Assembly: GCA_034003325.1 (NCBI GenBank) | Contig: JAVEYW010000003.1 | Span: 124,001 to 188,000, forward strand | Direction: 5' to 3' | From: Desulfobacterales bacterium | GTDB taxonomy: Bacteria; Desulfobacterota; Desulfobacteria; Desulfobacterales; JAFDDL01 | DNA: 64,000 bases | In this document: piece by piece, positions 18,312 through 29,066 of the stretch | How the letters are laid out: every line of letters starts with the position of its first letter | Numbering within the stretch: position 1 is the stretch's first letter | Position numbers and translations under genes: made by a program | The notes under the pieces: generated by a model | Databases searched by the model: none | Told to the model about the DNA's origin: nothing | What the model saw: only the letters and a program-made list of their open reading frames with translations

Positions 18312-19197
18312 TTCTGCCCGTCAGCGCTTTTAGCGCCTCCACGTATTTGGCGCGCGTATTTTCAATTACTTCTTTGGGCAATGGCGGTCCCGGCGGGGTT
18401 TTATCCCAGTCAAGAGACAAGAGATAATCCCTGAGATATTGTTTGTCATAACTTTTTTGACCGCTACCTGGCTGATAGAAGGCACTGGGCCAGAAACGCG
18501 AGGAATCCGGCGTAAGCACTTCATCAATGAGAATCAATTCGTCGTTCAACATGCCGAATTCAAATTTTGTATCCGCAATGATTATTCCTTTGGCAGCCGC
18601 TATTTCAGCGCCTTTTTGATAAATCGCAAGGCTTAACGCGCGCACTTTTTCAGCAACGGATTTCCCGACAATGCGAGCGGCTTCTTTGAAATCGATATTG
18701 ATATCGTGTTCGCCGAGTTCCGCTTTGGTAGACGGGGTGAATAAGGGGGTTGGCAACTGTTCCGACTCCTTTAAACCGGAGGGCAGCTTAATACCGCAGA
18801 CACTTCCCGTTTGTTTATAGGCGCTCCACCCTGAACCCGAAAGATACCCTCTGACGACGCATTCGATGGCAAGCGGTTCCGCCTTTTTGACCAGCATGCT
18901 CCGCGACGCAAGGGCATCCGCATAAGGCTTGCAACACCTCGGATATTTAGTAACATCGCTTGTTATTACATGGTTTTTTACAAGGGGCTGCATGATATCG
19001 AACCAAAACAGGGAAATTTGAGTTAAAATTTTTCCTTTGTCCGGAATAGGATCAGGCATGATGACATCAAAGGCTGAGATTCGATCCGAGGCTACCATCA
19101 GAAGGCTATCTCCCATGTCATATATATCCCTGACTTTTCCTTTTTTAATGAGCGGTAAATCGGGAAAATCGGTCTCTATTACTGCTTGGCTCACCAT
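18298..19197 (-). CDS. purC: Phosphoribosylaminoimidazole-succinocarboxamide synthase
   Basis: 299 residues. SAICAR synthase, which joins CAIR to aspartate using ATP in cytoplasmic purine synthesis. Visible family motifs are [11 protein letters not shown] at the ATP site, [53 protein letters not shown], and IADTKFEFG with [14 protein letters not shown]. Length is that of the longer bacterial/yeast-type enzyme. It is first in a two-gene unit, overlapping the ParB-like gene. No other pur gene is in the window. Confidence 0.95.
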   Translation of the reverse strand: MVSQAVIETDFPDLPLIKKGKVRDIYDMGDSLLMVASDRISAFDVIMPDPIPDKGKILTQISLFWFDIMQPLVKNHVITSDVTKYPRCCKPYADALASRSMLVKKAEPLAIECVVRGYLSGSGWSAYKQTGSVCGIKLPSGLKESEQLPTPLFTPSTKAELGEHDINIDFKEAARIVGKSVAEKVRALSLAIYQKGAEIAAAKGIIIADTKFEFGMLNDELILIDEVLTPDSSRFWPSAFYQPGSGQKSYDKQYLRDYLLSLDWDKTPPGPPLPKEVIENTRAKYVEALKALTGRNDVV

Positions 19198-19376
19198 AAC
19201 TTATCCATCCTTTTTTTTTGAGGAAGAAATGCGCTAAAAGGTATAACACCCCTCAGTTCAACGCGTCGTGACTTATAAAACGAAATAGTTGAGTGATCAA
19301 GGCAAATCAGAGTTGTGCCACTTAACGCAATTATCGCCAAACGGCACTGTTAATTCGAAGGAAAACAATAAATCTT

Positions 19377-19730
19377 TTATGGCTCGATAAAATGATGGGT
19401 GTGCGTTTCAAGAAACCGCTTCAGCGCTTCGAGCTCGGTATCCGATACGTCGATAAATTCGATACCTGTTCCAAACATTCCTTTTTCAAGTGGACGGCTG
19501 TGCGCCACTTTCCCTCTTATATCTATAAGCTCATCGGCAAGCCCGATGGAAAGAACAACGATATGATTCGACGCAATATTGAAAGATGTCTCTAAAAATG
19601 CGCCTTTTGCAGACAGATTCAGCGTGCGGCCCATCCCTTGATGAATAATCTGATCCGCTTCATTTAACAGGATATATGACAAATTCAGAGAGTCGAGACG
19701 ACCGGATATTCTTTTGTTAGGCATGGACAT
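19377..19730 (-). CDS. PilZ-domain protein
   Basis: 117 residues, essentially a single PilZ domain. Both c-di-GMP contact motifs are present: RISGR (RxxxR) near the N-terminus and NLSAKG ((D/N)xSxxG) about 27 residues later. GMFGTGIEFIDV is the conserved beta-strand end. It probably binds c-di-GMP and relays it to a partner. It is the last gene of a minus-strand operon with the PATAN/cNMP-like protein (29-base gap) and the MglA-like GTPase, suggesting a shared signalling role. Confidence 0.87.
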   Translation of the reverse strand: MSMPNKRISGRLDSLNLSYILLNEADQIIHQGMGRTLNLSAKGAFLETSFNIASNHIVVLSIGLADELIDIRGKVAHSRPLEKGMFGTGIEFIDVSDTELEALKRFLETHTHHFIEP

Positions 19731-19759
19731 AACGCTTCAAGCGCCTCCTTTTTTTTGTT

Positions 19760-20944
19760 TCAACGCTTTCCCGTGCCACTCTTTGCTTTTAAAAAAGCAT
19801 CCATCACCAATTGTGTCGTGATGGTCGTACAAGCGATTGTGTGCTCAAGAAGGTTTTTCAACGTGTTTGATTGTTTTGCATATTCAACCTGAAGTGCCTC
19901 TTCATCTATCTCGGTGACTTCAAGATCGGAAGAAGCATACACTGCGGCGGAAAAAGGCTCATGACCGGTCTGAACAAATGAAAGATAGCCGAATATATCC
20001 CCTTTTACAAGCTTGGCAAGCTGAATATGGCCATAATCCGTGTGGCGAACAATTGCGAGTTGTCCTTTTTTAATGAAAAACAGCTTGTCCTTTCTTTCTC
20101 CATCCAATGAAAAGGGCTCAAGCCCTTTCGGTACTTCAAGACCATCCAATTTCTTTTCACGAATTTCCAACAAACGGCTGGTCACTTCTTTGAGTCGTTT
20201 GTCAAGGCTGATTAAAATTCGACGAAATGTGGGGGAAAGGCTAGCAAATTCACCGGCAAGACGAGGCGCATCGAGAACCCCGAGCTGAACATTGCCCTTG
20301 GCGATAGCGGCTGCACTACGGACGTGATCTCCCGGCAAAAAAGAAGCGAAGCTGCCGACGAAAGCACCTTCGGATAGCCTTAAAATCACCTCGGGTCCCC
20401 TTTTGGTTTCTTTTACGATGTCCACCATTCCTTCGAGCACTACCCAAATCCAACTGCCGTGCTTGCCCTCTGCAGCAACAATTTGACCATCCAGAAAGGA
20501 TTCTTCATCCACCACATAGATATAATCAACGAGTGGGCCTTTGACCTCCAGCATTTTGTCATGTGATACGGATAAAGGAGATAAATGTGTGTCCACAGAG
20601 CGTACCCCTAAAATTTTAGTTTTCCCGTCGTCAACCATTCTAAGGCCATCTAAAATAATTTCCATCCGGTTTTTCGAAATGACCTTATGTCTTCTTGCGG
20701 ATTCTTCGCTAAAAAAAAACTCGCCCGATTGCCATCCAAAAAGATCGTATACAGCCGGTAACCCCCTGGCTTTTCCGGCATGCGCATCGACCGGATTTCC
20801 ATTTAAAAAATAGATAACACCCAGCGCAGAGGCGGCTGAATGCCGAATCTCCAGGATTCCGGTCGATCCGTTATTCCCGATCAATTGGATTAACTCCGCG
20901 AGATTCAAGAATTCAAGCTTTCCGGAAAATACGATATTTTTCAT
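19760..20944 (-). CDS. PATAN (DUF4388-like) protein with two degenerate cNMP-binding domains
   Basis: 394 residues in three parts. Residues 1-110 look like a DUF4388/PATAN domain (FSGKLEFLNLAELIQLI, TGILEIRH, FLNGNPVDA, GEFFF). Two cyclic-nucleotide-binding-like folds follow (about 125-255 and 260-385). In both phosphate-binding cassettes the usual FGE is altered: FVGSFASFLPG with HVRSAAA in the first, IFGYLSFVQTG with PFSAAV in the second. The first keeps the Arg; the second lacks it. It may therefore not bind cAMP or cGMP in the classic way. It lies 25 bases downstream of the MglA-like gene, so it could be an effector of that GTPase. Confidence 0.8.
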   Translation of the reverse strand: MKNIVFSGKLEFLNLAELIQLIGNNGSTGILEIRHSAASALGVIYFLNGNPVDAHAGKARGLPAVYDLFGWQSGEFFFSEESARRHKVISKNRMEIILDGLRMVDDGKTKILGVRSVDTHLSPLSVSHDKMLEVKGPLVDYIYVVDEESFLDGQIVAAEGKHGSWIWVVLEGMVDIVKETKRGPEVILRLSEGAFVGSFASFLPGDHVRSAAAIAKGNVQLGVLDAPRLAGEFASLSPTFRRILISLDKRLKEVTSRLLEIREKKLDGLEVPKGLEPFSLDGERKDKLFFIKKGQLAIVRHTDYGHIQLAKLVKGDIFGYLSFVQTGHEPFSAAVYASSDLEVTEIDEEALQVEYAKQSNTLKNLLEHTIACTTITTQLVMDAFLKAKSGTGKR

Positions 20945-20969
20945 ATACCGTCTCGTCTGTACAACGCGT

Positions 20970-21584
20970 CTACTTCGCCCATTTAAGCTCTTTTTGAAGA
21001 TGTTGAAGGGTAAGTTTCAACCCTTCCAGAAGCGTTTTGCCGACGCCGTCACCCGAAACCGCACTCGCCGGAAAAGTTGGAACCTTGAGCTGATGATTCA
21101 GTTCTCGCTCCATCTGTTCAATAGGCATCAATGGAATACCCTGCTTTTCGAGGTCGCGCTTATTGTATTGCATTACAAGCGGTATTTTAAAAATACTTAA
21201 TCCATAATCCTTTAGATTTTCGTGAAGATCTTTCAGCGATTTCATATTGCTTTCGCGTCGGACGATGAGTGAGTCGGCGACAAAAATAATGCCGTCTACG
21301 CCTTTGAGCACAAGTTTCCGCGTCGATTTATATTTCACCTGGCCGGGCACCGTATAAAGTTGCACCCGAACCTCACAATCACGAATTTTTCCCAACCCCA
21401 TGGGAAGAAAATCAAAAAACAGTGTTCTATCACCTTCGGTGTTAATTGAAACCATTTCTCCTGAGATCTGTTTTTTATACGATTTAAAAATTTGCTCAAG
21501 ATTGGTGGTTTTGCCGCAACGGCCGGGTCCATAATATACAATTTTACACTCGATTTCTCTTTTTTTCATGTTGAAAATTGCCAT
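20970..21584 (-). CDS. MglA-like small Ras-type GTPase
   Basis: 204 residues. The P-loop GPGRCGKTT, the switch region with RTLFFDFLP, YTVPGQ as the G3 motif and NKRD as the G4 motif follow Myxococcus MglA closely in sequence and spacing. MglA binds the leading cell pole and switches polarity of motility and secretion machinery. No MglB (Roadblock) gene is visible next to it, so the activating protein is either elsewhere or replaced by the PATAN-domain neighbour. It is second in an operon with a TPR-like protein upstream. A GTPase is certain; the pathway is inferred. Confidence 0.88.
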   Translation of the reverse strand: MAIFNMKKREIECKIVYYGPGRCGKTTNLEQIFKSYKKQISGEMVSINTEGDRTLFFDFLPMGLGKIRDCEVRVQLYTVPGQVKYKSTRKLVLKGVDGIIFVADSLIVRRESNMKSLKDLHENLKDYGLSIFKIPLVMQYNKRDLEKQGIPLMPIEQMERELNHQLKVPTFPASAVSGDGVGKTLLEGLKLTLQHLQKELKWAK

Positions 21585-21718
21585 AAAGCCTACTCCGTCT
21601 CAATTGCGATGCGATAGAACCAAACCCTCTGTAAACCCCACATAAAAACTGATATCAAACTACTTGCGGATGGGTGCTATTTGATCATCATCTTCATCCT
21701 GATATTTTGTTGAGTCGT

Positions 21719-22636
21719 CTATGATTGCGCAATCTTTATATCCAGATGATAAGCTCCCCTCTTGGGACCGGAGTCAATCCGGGCCTTGGCGGACACGATG
21801 CCGTCCCCACGAAAGATTGCGACCGTCGAATTGAATTGTATATTCGTCAAACGGAATCCCACGCTTAAGTTATCAAGAAGAGACTTCTCCTTGCTTTCAA
21901 TAATCACGCTGACGATGTTGCCGGCCTGCAAACGAACATCCAGCTCGATGGGTTTTCCTTGCAGCGGCCCGCTGTCCAATGTAATTATGACAGAGCCGAT
22001 ATCCAATTCATTGGGGGCTTCCCCATATACGATGGGCTGAGTTCTTTGGGTATCAAGAAGGGCGGGGTCAATTATCGAAGCGCCTGTTTCGTTTTTCGCA
22101 ATAAGCTTATCCAGAAACAAACGAACCTGTTCGAGATCCTTGGGCGAAAAAAACGAATTGGAAAGCCATTCGCGATACATTTCTTCGGCTTTCTGCGGTT
22201 TTGAAAGAAGCTGGTAGCACCGAAGTATATTTTTAGCCGCAGCCACTCGAACTGAATCTCTTTCAAGCAAATTGCCGAGTTCAAAAATGGCCCGCTCGAT
22301 CTGACCGAATTTTGCCAGCGTTATGGCGCCATCAAGTGCCGCGTTGTCCGGATCTTCTTTGTTGGAAAATGTAAAGAGATTTTTAATCAGCGATTGAACC
22401 TGAGGGGTCATTTCATGCGTCAATGGAGCAGCTTCGACCTTCTCAAATGTTTCTTCAAGCTCATCGATCCTCTGCACCATGGCGGAGAGAAGGTTTTCCC
22501 TGTTTTTAATTTGGGGATGGGCCTCGATAATTTTGACGGCTGCATCGTAGGCCTTCCTAGCTTCGACGTAAAGGCCCTGCGACTTGTATAGTTCCGCCGA
22601 TTTCAATTCTTTTTCAAGTCCCGTTTTAATATCCAT
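21719..22636 (-). CDS. TPR-like protein with a PilZ-like C-terminal domain
   Basis: 305 residues. The N-terminal 190 residues are helical with TPR-like pairs (KSAELYKSQGLYVEARKAYDAA; AAAKNILRCYQLLSKPQKAEEMY). The C-terminal part (about 215-305) is beta-rich, with DSGPLQGKPIELDV, GFRLTNIQFNSTVAIF and DSGPKRGAYHLDIKI. It looks PilZ-like, but no clear RxxxR motif is visible. It is the first gene of the GTPase signalling group, 134 bases upstream of the MglA-like gene. ATG 22636 is chosen because GGAG lies 8 bases before it; a start at 22666 lacks one. Family not recognised with certainty. Confidence 0.6.
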   Translation of the reverse strand: MDIKTGLEKELKSAELYKSQGLYVEARKAYDAAVKIIEAHPQIKNRENLLSAMVQRIDELEETFEKVEAAPLTHEMTPQVQSLIKNLFTFSNKEDPDNAALDGAITLAKFGQIERAIFELGNLLERDSVRVAAAKNILRCYQLLSKPQKAEEMYREWLSNSFFSPKDLEQVRLFLDKLIAKNETGASIIDPALLDTQRTQPIVYGEAPNELDIGSVIITLDSGPLQGKPIELDVRLQAGNIVSVIIESKEKSLLDNLSVGFRLTNIQFNSTVAIFRGDGIVSAKARIDSGPKRGAYHLDIKIAQS

Positions 22637-22946
22637 TCGCTCATCTCCAATGCGACTGGCCTGCACGCCTATTTACCGGATAAAGATCGATGTGTTAAAA
22701 CGGTGTCAGTTTTTCCGTTTTTAACTCGGATGTCAAGAAGATACCTTACTTATAACACTGATTTCAAACATAATAAAGCCAAGATTCTCTCTGGCTCATC
22801 GGCGCCATTTTTAGTTATTTTTTAATAATTTTGTGGCGTTACGACAAATATCGTCCAAAATGATCGACGATGATACCGGGAATGCGCGTTGTTGTGTGAA
22901 AAAAGACGCTATTCTGGAATATAGCGGTCCGATTTTCTTGGTTATG
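22637..22946. other. Non-coding gap before the signalling operon
   Basis: 310 bases between uvrC (which ends at 22947 on the minus strand) and the TPR-like gene. A minus-strand TTGACA (22736-22731) could be a -35 box, but no good -10 follows. Nothing else is recognised. Confidence 0.4.
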
Positions 22947-24764
22947 TCAATCCGACAAGGTGTTACGCAACGTTTTGATTGCCGCACGATTCATGCCCGG
23001 CACAGATAACAACGCTGTATTGGAAGCAGTGCGAATTTCTGCAATACTGCCGAATTTTTTTAACAGAGCCTCTTTTCGCTTTTTCCCGATACCCGGAACC
23101 GTATCCAAAATCGATTCGATAGCCGTACTCCCCCGTTGCCGCCGGTGAAAGGATACGGCAAATCGATGCGATTCATCACGGATTCGTTGCAGAAACAAAA
23201 GCAGATCCTCTTCCCTGCCGAAATTGACCGGGTTGGCACGGCCCGGCAGAAAAATCTTATCTTTAACTTCCCCTCGTTTTTCATCTTTTTTTGCAATGCC
23301 CAGGATATCGAAATCATTTTCAAGCCCTAGTGACGTCAGTACACTGCAGGCGATTTGCAGTTGCCCCTTGCCGCCGTCTACCATCAGGAGATTCGGATAG
23401 GGCATCAAATCGTTTTTTTTATCGAATCGTCGGGTTAACACCTCAGCCATACCGGCATAATCGTCAGGCGCTGCAACCGTGCGAAGCTTATAGCTCCGGT
23501 AGTCAGATTTTTTGGCCCTTCCGTTTTCAAAGACGACCATTCCCGAAACCGGATTCGATGCATAGGTGTTCGAATTATCGAAGCATTCGATTCGAGCTGG
23601 ATACCTTTTCAATTTCAATCGTTGTTGAAGTCGATAGAGCAACTCCTTTTCGAATGTGGCGGCCATTCGAAGATCGTTTAGCCGGTTATCCGCATTTTCT
23701 TTCGCCATGCGCACGAGTTTCCATTTTTCGCCTCGCTGAGGGCACAGGATGCTGATTTTTTTTCCTTTTTGGTCCTTTAACCAGTTTTCAAGCAAGGGGG
23801 CCTCTTCAATGGCAATGGAAAGAAGTATTTCCTCCGGTGCTTGCTGGGCTTGCTCGTAATATTGCCGGATAAAGGCAGCCGCCATCTCCTCATCGGTGGC
23901 GATCGTTTCCTGAAATTCGAAGTGACGATAGCCCACCATATACCCGCTGCGTATGGTCAATAAGGTCATGACGGATAAATCCGGCGTGCGCGAAAGGGCA
24001 AGCACATCCCTGTCCTTTTGATCACGTGTGACTACCACGAGTTTTTCCGTGATGTGTTGAATGGAATACATCTTGTCCCTCAGCACGGCGGCTTTCTCGA
24101 AATCTTGAACACCGGCGGCCGTTGTCATTGCCGCTCTTATTTTTCGAATAAGATCCGGTGTGCGACCACCAAGGAACAAAACCACCTCATGCACCATATC
24201 GTCATAGGCAGCTGCATCAACAGGCAAACAACAGGGCCCTAAACACCGTCCCATTTGATAATTCAAGCAAGGCCGGGATCGATTGCTAAATTTGGATTTC
24301 CCGCATTTTCGAAGTTGAAAGGTTTTATTGATGAGATTAAGCGTCTGATGAACGGCCTTTGCTGAGGAATAAGGGCCAAAATACAGTGCGCCATCCTTTG
24401 CCGTTTTACGGACAATCGTCAGATTCGGGTATGGGTTCGTGGTGTCGAGTCGTATCATCGGATAGCGCTTATCATCCTTCAAAATAACATTATAGCGCGG
24501 GCGGTATTGTTTAATCAGGTTTGATTCAAGAATCAGCGCCTCTTGTTCCGTGGCAGTGACAATGGTGTCAAAACTCGCAATTTTTGAGATGAGAACGACT
24601 GTTTTGATATCTGTTTGGCTTTGATTGACGAAATAGGAGGAAAGTCTGGCTTTCAGGTTACGGGCCTTGCCGACATAGAGAATGGTCTGCTCGGTATCTT
24701 TCATCAGATAGACACCGGGACCCTTGGATACATGCAACAGTTTTTCTCTAAAACTTTCGGACAC
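22947..24764 (-). CDS. uvrC: Excinuclease ABC subunit C
   Basis: 605 residues. A GIY-YIG nuclease domain at the N-terminus (GPGVYLMKD, LYVGKARNL) is followed by the Cys-rich CLNYQMGRCLGPCCLP segment, a UVR motif (FEKAAVLRDKM), the RNase H-like second nuclease (ECFDNSN, VVFENG, MVDGGKGQL) and C-terminal helix-hairpin-helix motifs (VPGIGKKRKEALLKKFGS). It makes the two incisions flanking a lesion once loaded by UvrA/UvrB. It starts 16 bases after uvrB and closes the ispF-cysS-uvrB-uvrC run. The uvrA gene is not in the window. Confidence 0.96.
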   Translation of the reverse strand: MSESFREKLLHVSKGPGVYLMKDTEQTILYVGKARNLKARLSSYFVNQSQTDIKTVVLISKIASFDTIVTATEQEALILESNLIKQYRPRYNVILKDDKRYPMIRLDTTNPYPNLTIVRKTAKDGALYFGPYSSAKAVHQTLNLINKTFQLRKCGKSKFSNRSRPCLNYQMGRCLGPCCLPVDAAAYDDMVHEVVLFLGGRTPDLIRKIRAAMTTAAGVQDFEKAAVLRDKMYSIQHITEKLVVVTRDQKDRDVLALSRTPDLSVMTLLTIRSGYMVGYRHFEFQETIATDEEMAAAFIRQYYEQAQQAPEEILLSIAIEEAPLLENWLKDQKGKKISILCPQRGEKWKLVRMAKENADNRLNDLRMAATFEKELLYRLQQRLKLKRYPARIECFDNSNTYASNPVSGMVVFENGRAKKSDYRSYKLRTVAAPDDYAGMAEVLTRRFDKKNDLMPYPNLLMVDGGKGQLQIACSVLTSLGLENDFDILGIAKKDEKRGEVKDKIFLPGRANPVNFGREEDLLLFLQRIRDESHRFAVSFHRRQRGSTAIESILDTVPGIGKKRKEALLKKFGSIAEIRTASNTALLSVPGMNRAAIKTLRNTLSD

Positions 24765-24779
24765 CCTGCGATTCCCTTA

Positions 24780-26774
24780 TCAAAGTTCAAACACCATCAA
24801 TTTTTTCAACTCGTGTATCCGGTCCCTAAGAACAGCCGCTTGTTCAAAATTTAAATCCCTGGCGGCCGCATGCATTTCTTTCTCCAGTCCCAGAATCGTT
24901 TCTTCAATACTTTCTTTTGAGTCGTATGGACTAATAGACTCGGAAACACCTGTTTTTTCAATCGGCTCCGCTTTGTAAAAAATATCAAGGGCGGTGCCCA
25001 GGGGTTTGGTAATAGTCGCCGGCGTAATGCCGTGCCGGAGGTTGTATACCATTTGCGTCTTTCGTCTGCGTTCGGTTTCTTCCATTGCCTGTTTCATAGC
25101 GTTTGTCATTCGATCCGCATACATGATCACTCGCCCCTCGACATTTCGAGCCGCTCGGCCGAAAGTCTGAACCAGTGAGCGCGCGGATCGGAGGAATCCC
25201 TCCTTATCCGCATCGAGTATGGCCACCAGCGACACCTCGGGAATATCCAATCCCTCTCGCAGCAAATTGATGCCCACCAGAACATCAAAAACGCCGATTC
25301 GCAGATCTCGAATAATCTCCATTCGCTCCAGTGTCGTTACATCGGCATGCAGGTAGCGCACACGAACGCCCAGGTCTGCATAGTATTCCGTTAAATCCTC
25401 GGCCATGCGCTTGGTCAGGGTGGTCACGAGCGCCCGTGCTCTGTTACGGGTACATCGCAAAATTTCTTCATACAGATCATCCACCTGATGGGTGGCTTGC
25501 CGGACGTCTATCAGCGGGTCCAAAAGCCCTGTGGGCCGAACAATCAGCTCCACGGGCGGATGGGCTGATCTGCTTAACTCATATGTCGCCGGCGTGGCCG
25601 AAACATAAATGGTCTGGGAAACCCGCGCTTGAAATTCCTCAAACATCAATGGCCGGTTGTCCAGAGCGGACGGTAATCTGAAGCCGTATTCCGCCAATGT
25701 TGATTTGCGAGAGCGATCCCCTTTGTACATAGCGCCCAACTGCGGCACGGTAATATGGCTTTCATCAAGAAATACAATAAAGTCGTCGGGAAAATACTCT
25801 AGCAAGGTGGGCGGGGGCTCGCCTTGCTTTCGGCCGGTAAGATGGCGGGAATAATTTTCAATGCCATTACAATACCCGAGCTCCAGCATCATTTCGAGAT
25901 CAAAATTCGTTCGTTCCTCGATTCGTTGCGCTTCCACGAATTTTTTTTGTGAAACGAAATAGGCCACCCGATCCTTCAGCTCGGCTTTGATGGTGTCTAT
26001 GGCACGGCGCAAGGTGGCCTTGTCCGTAACAAAATGGCTTGCCGGGAAAATGGTTGCTTTTGCCATCCGGTTTACAACAATTCCCCTAAGCGGATCGATC
26101 TCGGCAAGGCAATCGATCTGATCCCCAAAAAACTCGATCCGTAACGCCTTGTCTTCTTCATATGCCGGAAAGATCTCCACGCGATCTCCCCGTACCCTGA
26201 AAGTTCCCCGGTGAAAATCAACATCATTTCGTTCATATTGCATATCCACCAGGCCGCGAAGGAGTTTTTCACGGCTTAATTCCCCATCGGTTTTAAGGTT
26301 GATGCGCATGCCCAGGTAGTCTTCCGGGGCACCCAAGCCGTAAATACACGACACGCTGGCCACCACGATCACGTCTTGACGCGACAGAACGGATCTGGTC
26401 GCGCTGTGCCGCAGCTTATCGATCATTTCGTTGATGGAAGAGTCTTTCTGAATGTAGGTATCACTGGCGGGAATATAGGCTTCCGGTTGATAATAGTCGT
26501 AGTAGCTGACAAAATATTCGACGGCGTTAAATGGAAACAACGACCGAAACTCGTTATACAACTGCGCAGCCAAGGTTTTATTCGGGGCGATCACCAGGGC
26601 CGGTTTTTCAACAGAGGCAATCACATGTGCCATGGTAAAGGTTTTCCCCGAGCCGGTCACGCCCAACAATACCCGGTGCGCTTCACCGGATAATATACTG
26701 CGGCTGAGTTCGGCGATAGCGGCGGGCTGATCGCCTTTGGGTGTAAAAGGCGAGGTAAGTTCGAATAACGGCAT
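24780..26774 (-). CDS. uvrB: Excinuclease ABC subunit B
   Basis: 664 residues. DEAD-like helicase core with Walker [21 protein letters not shown] in the beta-hairpin region, DESH as motif II, the helicase C domain with [13 protein letters not shown], and a C-terminal UVR motif ([15 protein letters not shown]) that contacts UvrC. It verifies damage in nucleotide excision repair. The start is set at the ATG giving [17 protein letters not shown], matching the conserved N-terminus. A TTG at 26822 overlapping the cysS stop would add 16 residues and seems unlikely. Confidence 0.95.
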   Translation of the reverse strand: MPLFELTSPFTPKGDQPAAIAELSRSILSGEAHRVLLGVTGSGKTFTMAHVIASVEKPALVIAPNKTLAAQLYNEFRSLFPFNAVEYFVSYYDYYQPEAYIPASDTYIQKDSSINEMIDKLRHSATRSVLSRQDVIVVASVSCIYGLGAPEDYLGMRINLKTDGELSREKLLRGLVDMQYERNDVDFHRGTFRVRGDRVEIFPAYEEDKALRIEFFGDQIDCLAEIDPLRGIVVNRMAKATIFPASHFVTDKATLRRAIDTIKAELKDRVAYFVSQKKFVEAQRIEERTNFDLEMMLELGYCNGIENYSRHLTGRKQGEPPPTLLEYFPDDFIVFLDESHITVPQLGAMYKGDRSRKSTLAEYGFRLPSALDNRPLMFEEFQARVSQTIYVSATPATYELSRSAHPPVELIVRPTGLLDPLIDVRQATHQVDDLYEEILRCTRNRARALVTTLTKRMAEDLTEYYADLGVRVRYLHADVTTLERMEIIRDLRIGVFDVLVGINLLREGLDIPEVSLVAILDADKEGFLRSARSLVQTFGRAARNVEGRVIMYADRMTNAMKQAMEETERRRKTQMVYNLRHGITPATITKPLGTALDIFYKAEPIEKTGVSESISPYDSKESIEETILGLEKEMHAAARDLNFEQAAVLRDRIHELKKLMVFEL

Positions 26775-26814
26775 GAAGGTTCTCAGAGTTTCTTCTGGCC
26801 ATCGCGTTTTGGGG

Positions 26815-28251
26815 TTAATCAACCTTCCAGGTCGTACCTTCGGGACCGTCCTTTATGGTCACCTTCAATTCGGCCAACCGGTCTCTGATTTGATCCGCCT
26901 TTGCCCAGTCCTTGGCTTTTCGCGCTGCTTGTCTCTCCTGAATCATCGTTTCAATTTTAACGGGGTCGATCTTTGTTTCGGTAAGAGCTCGTTCCCGTTT
27001 TTTGCTAAAATAATCGTTCCACGATTCAGTCAACAACCCGAGCACATTCCCCATTCGTTTTATTTCAAAAACGGCGGTTTCGACAAATTCAATATGATCC
27101 ACCGCGTCAGTGCCCCTGTTTTCATCCAATAGACGGTTGATGGCGCGAACAGCCTCAAAAAGGATACCGATGCCCAGCGCGGAATTAAAATCATCATCCA
27201 TGGCCTGTTTAAATCGCTGCCAATAAATGTCGGCATCGGAGGCCTGCTTTATCGCACCGGGCAACTCTTTTTCAACTCGCTCAAGCAGGGCGTATATTTT
27301 ATCCAGCGCACTATCGGCTTCTTCCATGGCTTTTCCCGTGAAATCAACCGGGCTTCGGTAATGGTTGGACAGGAGAAACAAACGAACCGCCTCCGGGTGA
27401 AAGGATTTCAATACATCGCGAATCAATAAAAAATTTCCAAGGGATTTGGACATTTTTTCATGATCAATATTAACGAATCCATTATGGATCCAGTATCTGG
27501 CAAAGGGTTTGCCGTTGGCGGCTTCGGATTGGGCAATTTCATTTTCATGATGGGGAAAAATCAAATCCTTTCCTCCGCCGTGAATATCAAAGGTTTGCCC
27601 CAGATAGGAGGAACTCATGGCCGAGCATTCGATATGCCAGCCGGGCCGGCCCTTTCCCCATGGGCTTTCCCAAAATGGCTCCCCGGGTTTGGCAGCTTTC
27701 CAGAGTGCAAAATCAAACGGATTGTGTTTTCGGGTGTCGACATCCACCCGAGCACCGGCTTCCATATCCTCTAACTTCCGGCCCGAAAGTTTTCCATAGC
27801 CGTCAAAGGACTTCACTGAAAAAAATACATCGCCATCAATCCTGTAGGCAAAGTTTTTTTCTATTAAGGCTTCGATAATATGGATAATATGTGCGATATG
27901 ATCTGTGGCTTTCGGTTCGATGGTCGCTCGTCGCACATAGAGCGCATCCATATCGTTATAAAATTCAGCAATGTACTTTTCCGCGATAATTTTGTAATCC
28001 GTATTGAGTTTCTGTGCCCGCTGAATAATTTTATCGTCCACGTCGGTGAAATTCCGGACATAAGTCACATCATATCCACAAGCTTCGAAATATCGAATGA
28101 TAACGTCAAAGACAACCGCGGATCGCGCATGGCCGATATGGCAACTATCATAGACTGTCGGTCCGCAGACATACATGGAGACCTTTCCGGCCTGAAGCGG
28201 TTCGAAATGTTCTTTTTTTCTGGTAAGCGTATTATAAATACGGATCGACAT
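26815..28251 (-). CDS. cysS: Cysteinyl-tRNA synthetase
   Basis: 478 residues, class I synthetase that charges tRNA-Cys in the cytoplasm. Seen are the zinc-site Cys in [10 protein letters not shown], the HIGH box as [18 protein letters not shown], the KMSKS box in [11 protein letters not shown] and a C-terminal anticodon-binding helical region ending in [10 protein letters not shown]. Length is normal. It lies between ispF and uvrB on the same strand; its stop is 40 bases before the uvrB start chosen here. Confidence 0.96.
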   Translation of the reverse strand: MSIRIYNTLTRKKEHFEPLQAGKVSMYVCGPTVYDSCHIGHARSAVVFDVIIRYFEACGYDVTYVRNFTDVDDKIIQRAQKLNTDYKIIAEKYIAEFYNDMDALYVRRATIEPKATDHIAHIIHIIEALIEKNFAYRIDGDVFFSVKSFDGYGKLSGRKLEDMEAGARVDVDTRKHNPFDFALWKAAKPGEPFWESPWGKGRPGWHIECSAMSSSYLGQTFDIHGGGKDLIFPHHENEIAQSEAANGKPFARYWIHNGFVNIDHEKMSKSLGNFLLIRDVLKSFHPEAVRLFLLSNHYRSPVDFTGKAMEEADSALDKIYALLERVEKELPGAIKQASDADIYWQRFKQAMDDDFNSALGIGILFEAVRAINRLLDENRGTDAVDHIEFVETAVFEIKRMGNVLGLLTESWNDYFSKKRERALTETKIDPVKIETMIQERQAARKAKDWAKADQIRDRLAELKVTIKDGPEGTTWKVD

Positions 28252-28358
28252 TCTTTTTTCCTTATCGAGTAACCCTCAGCATCCTGTTCGGCCATACGAT
28301 GCGCTTGGATTAAATTGATTTTAAATGTTTACAAAATATAAGCTGAGTTGTGGCTGAA

Positions 28359-28850
28359 TCAAGTCTCGTTATCAGGTTCCCGCCGACGAATCAGTACGGT
28401 GCACATGGCGGCGATCCCATCACCTTTTCCGATATAACCAAGCCCTTCCGTCGTGGTCGCCTTGATATTGACCTGATCTTCGTTCACCCCCAACGCTGTC
28501 GCAATTCTTTGACGCATAAGGAGGCGATGGGGAGACATTTTGGGTGCTTGCGCCAATATAACGGCATCGAGGTTTTCGATCAAATAGGCGTGATCAGATA
28601 GGATATCTCTAGTTTGTTCCAGCAAGCGAATACTATTGATATTCTGATATTCAAGGGCGGTATCCGGAAAATGCACACCGATATCATCTAAGCCGGCCGC
28701 ACCCAACAATGCGTCACAAATTGCATGAATCAACACATCTGCATCCGAATGGCCCAACAACCCTTTTTCATAAGGAATGGCTACACCGCCGATGACCAGT
28801 TTTCGTCCCGGAACCAACCGATGGACATCATATCCCGTTCCGACCCGCAT
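28359..28850 (-). CDS. ispF: 2-C-methyl-D-erythritol 2,4-cyclodiphosphate synthase
   Basis: 163 residues. Zinc-dependent MEP-pathway enzyme. YDVHRL carries the metal-binding Asp and His; GHSDADVLIHAICDALLGA and DIGVHFPDT are the other signatures, with ATTTEGLGYIGKGDGIAA at the C-terminus. ATG 28850 gives the normal start MRVGTGYDVH; an upstream in-frame TTG at 28880 adds ten residues. It stands apart from ispD, which lies nine kilobases away. Confidence 0.95.
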   Translation of the reverse strand: MRVGTGYDVHRLVPGRKLVIGGVAIPYEKGLLGHSDADVLIHAICDALLGAAGLDDIGVHFPDTALEYQNINSIRLLEQTRDILSDHAYLIENLDAVILAQAPKMSPHRLLMRQRIATALGVNEDQVNIKATTTEGLGYIGKGDGIAAMCTVLIRRREPDNET

Positions 28851-29066
28851 AGATTTATTTCCGATCGATGAATTGATCAATAAGCATCCGCGCCGGAGTG
28901 CGCGAGAAACAGACTGTTAACATAAATAGGGGGATACGTAAAGCCGACCAGATAGTCGATCGACCGGCGCCAATCACGGCAAGGTTATAGGGTGATGGCG
29001 GCATATTCATTTTTTTATTCTCACTTAAATCTCATTCGAGGCGATATTTCTATTTTTACAATGCGG

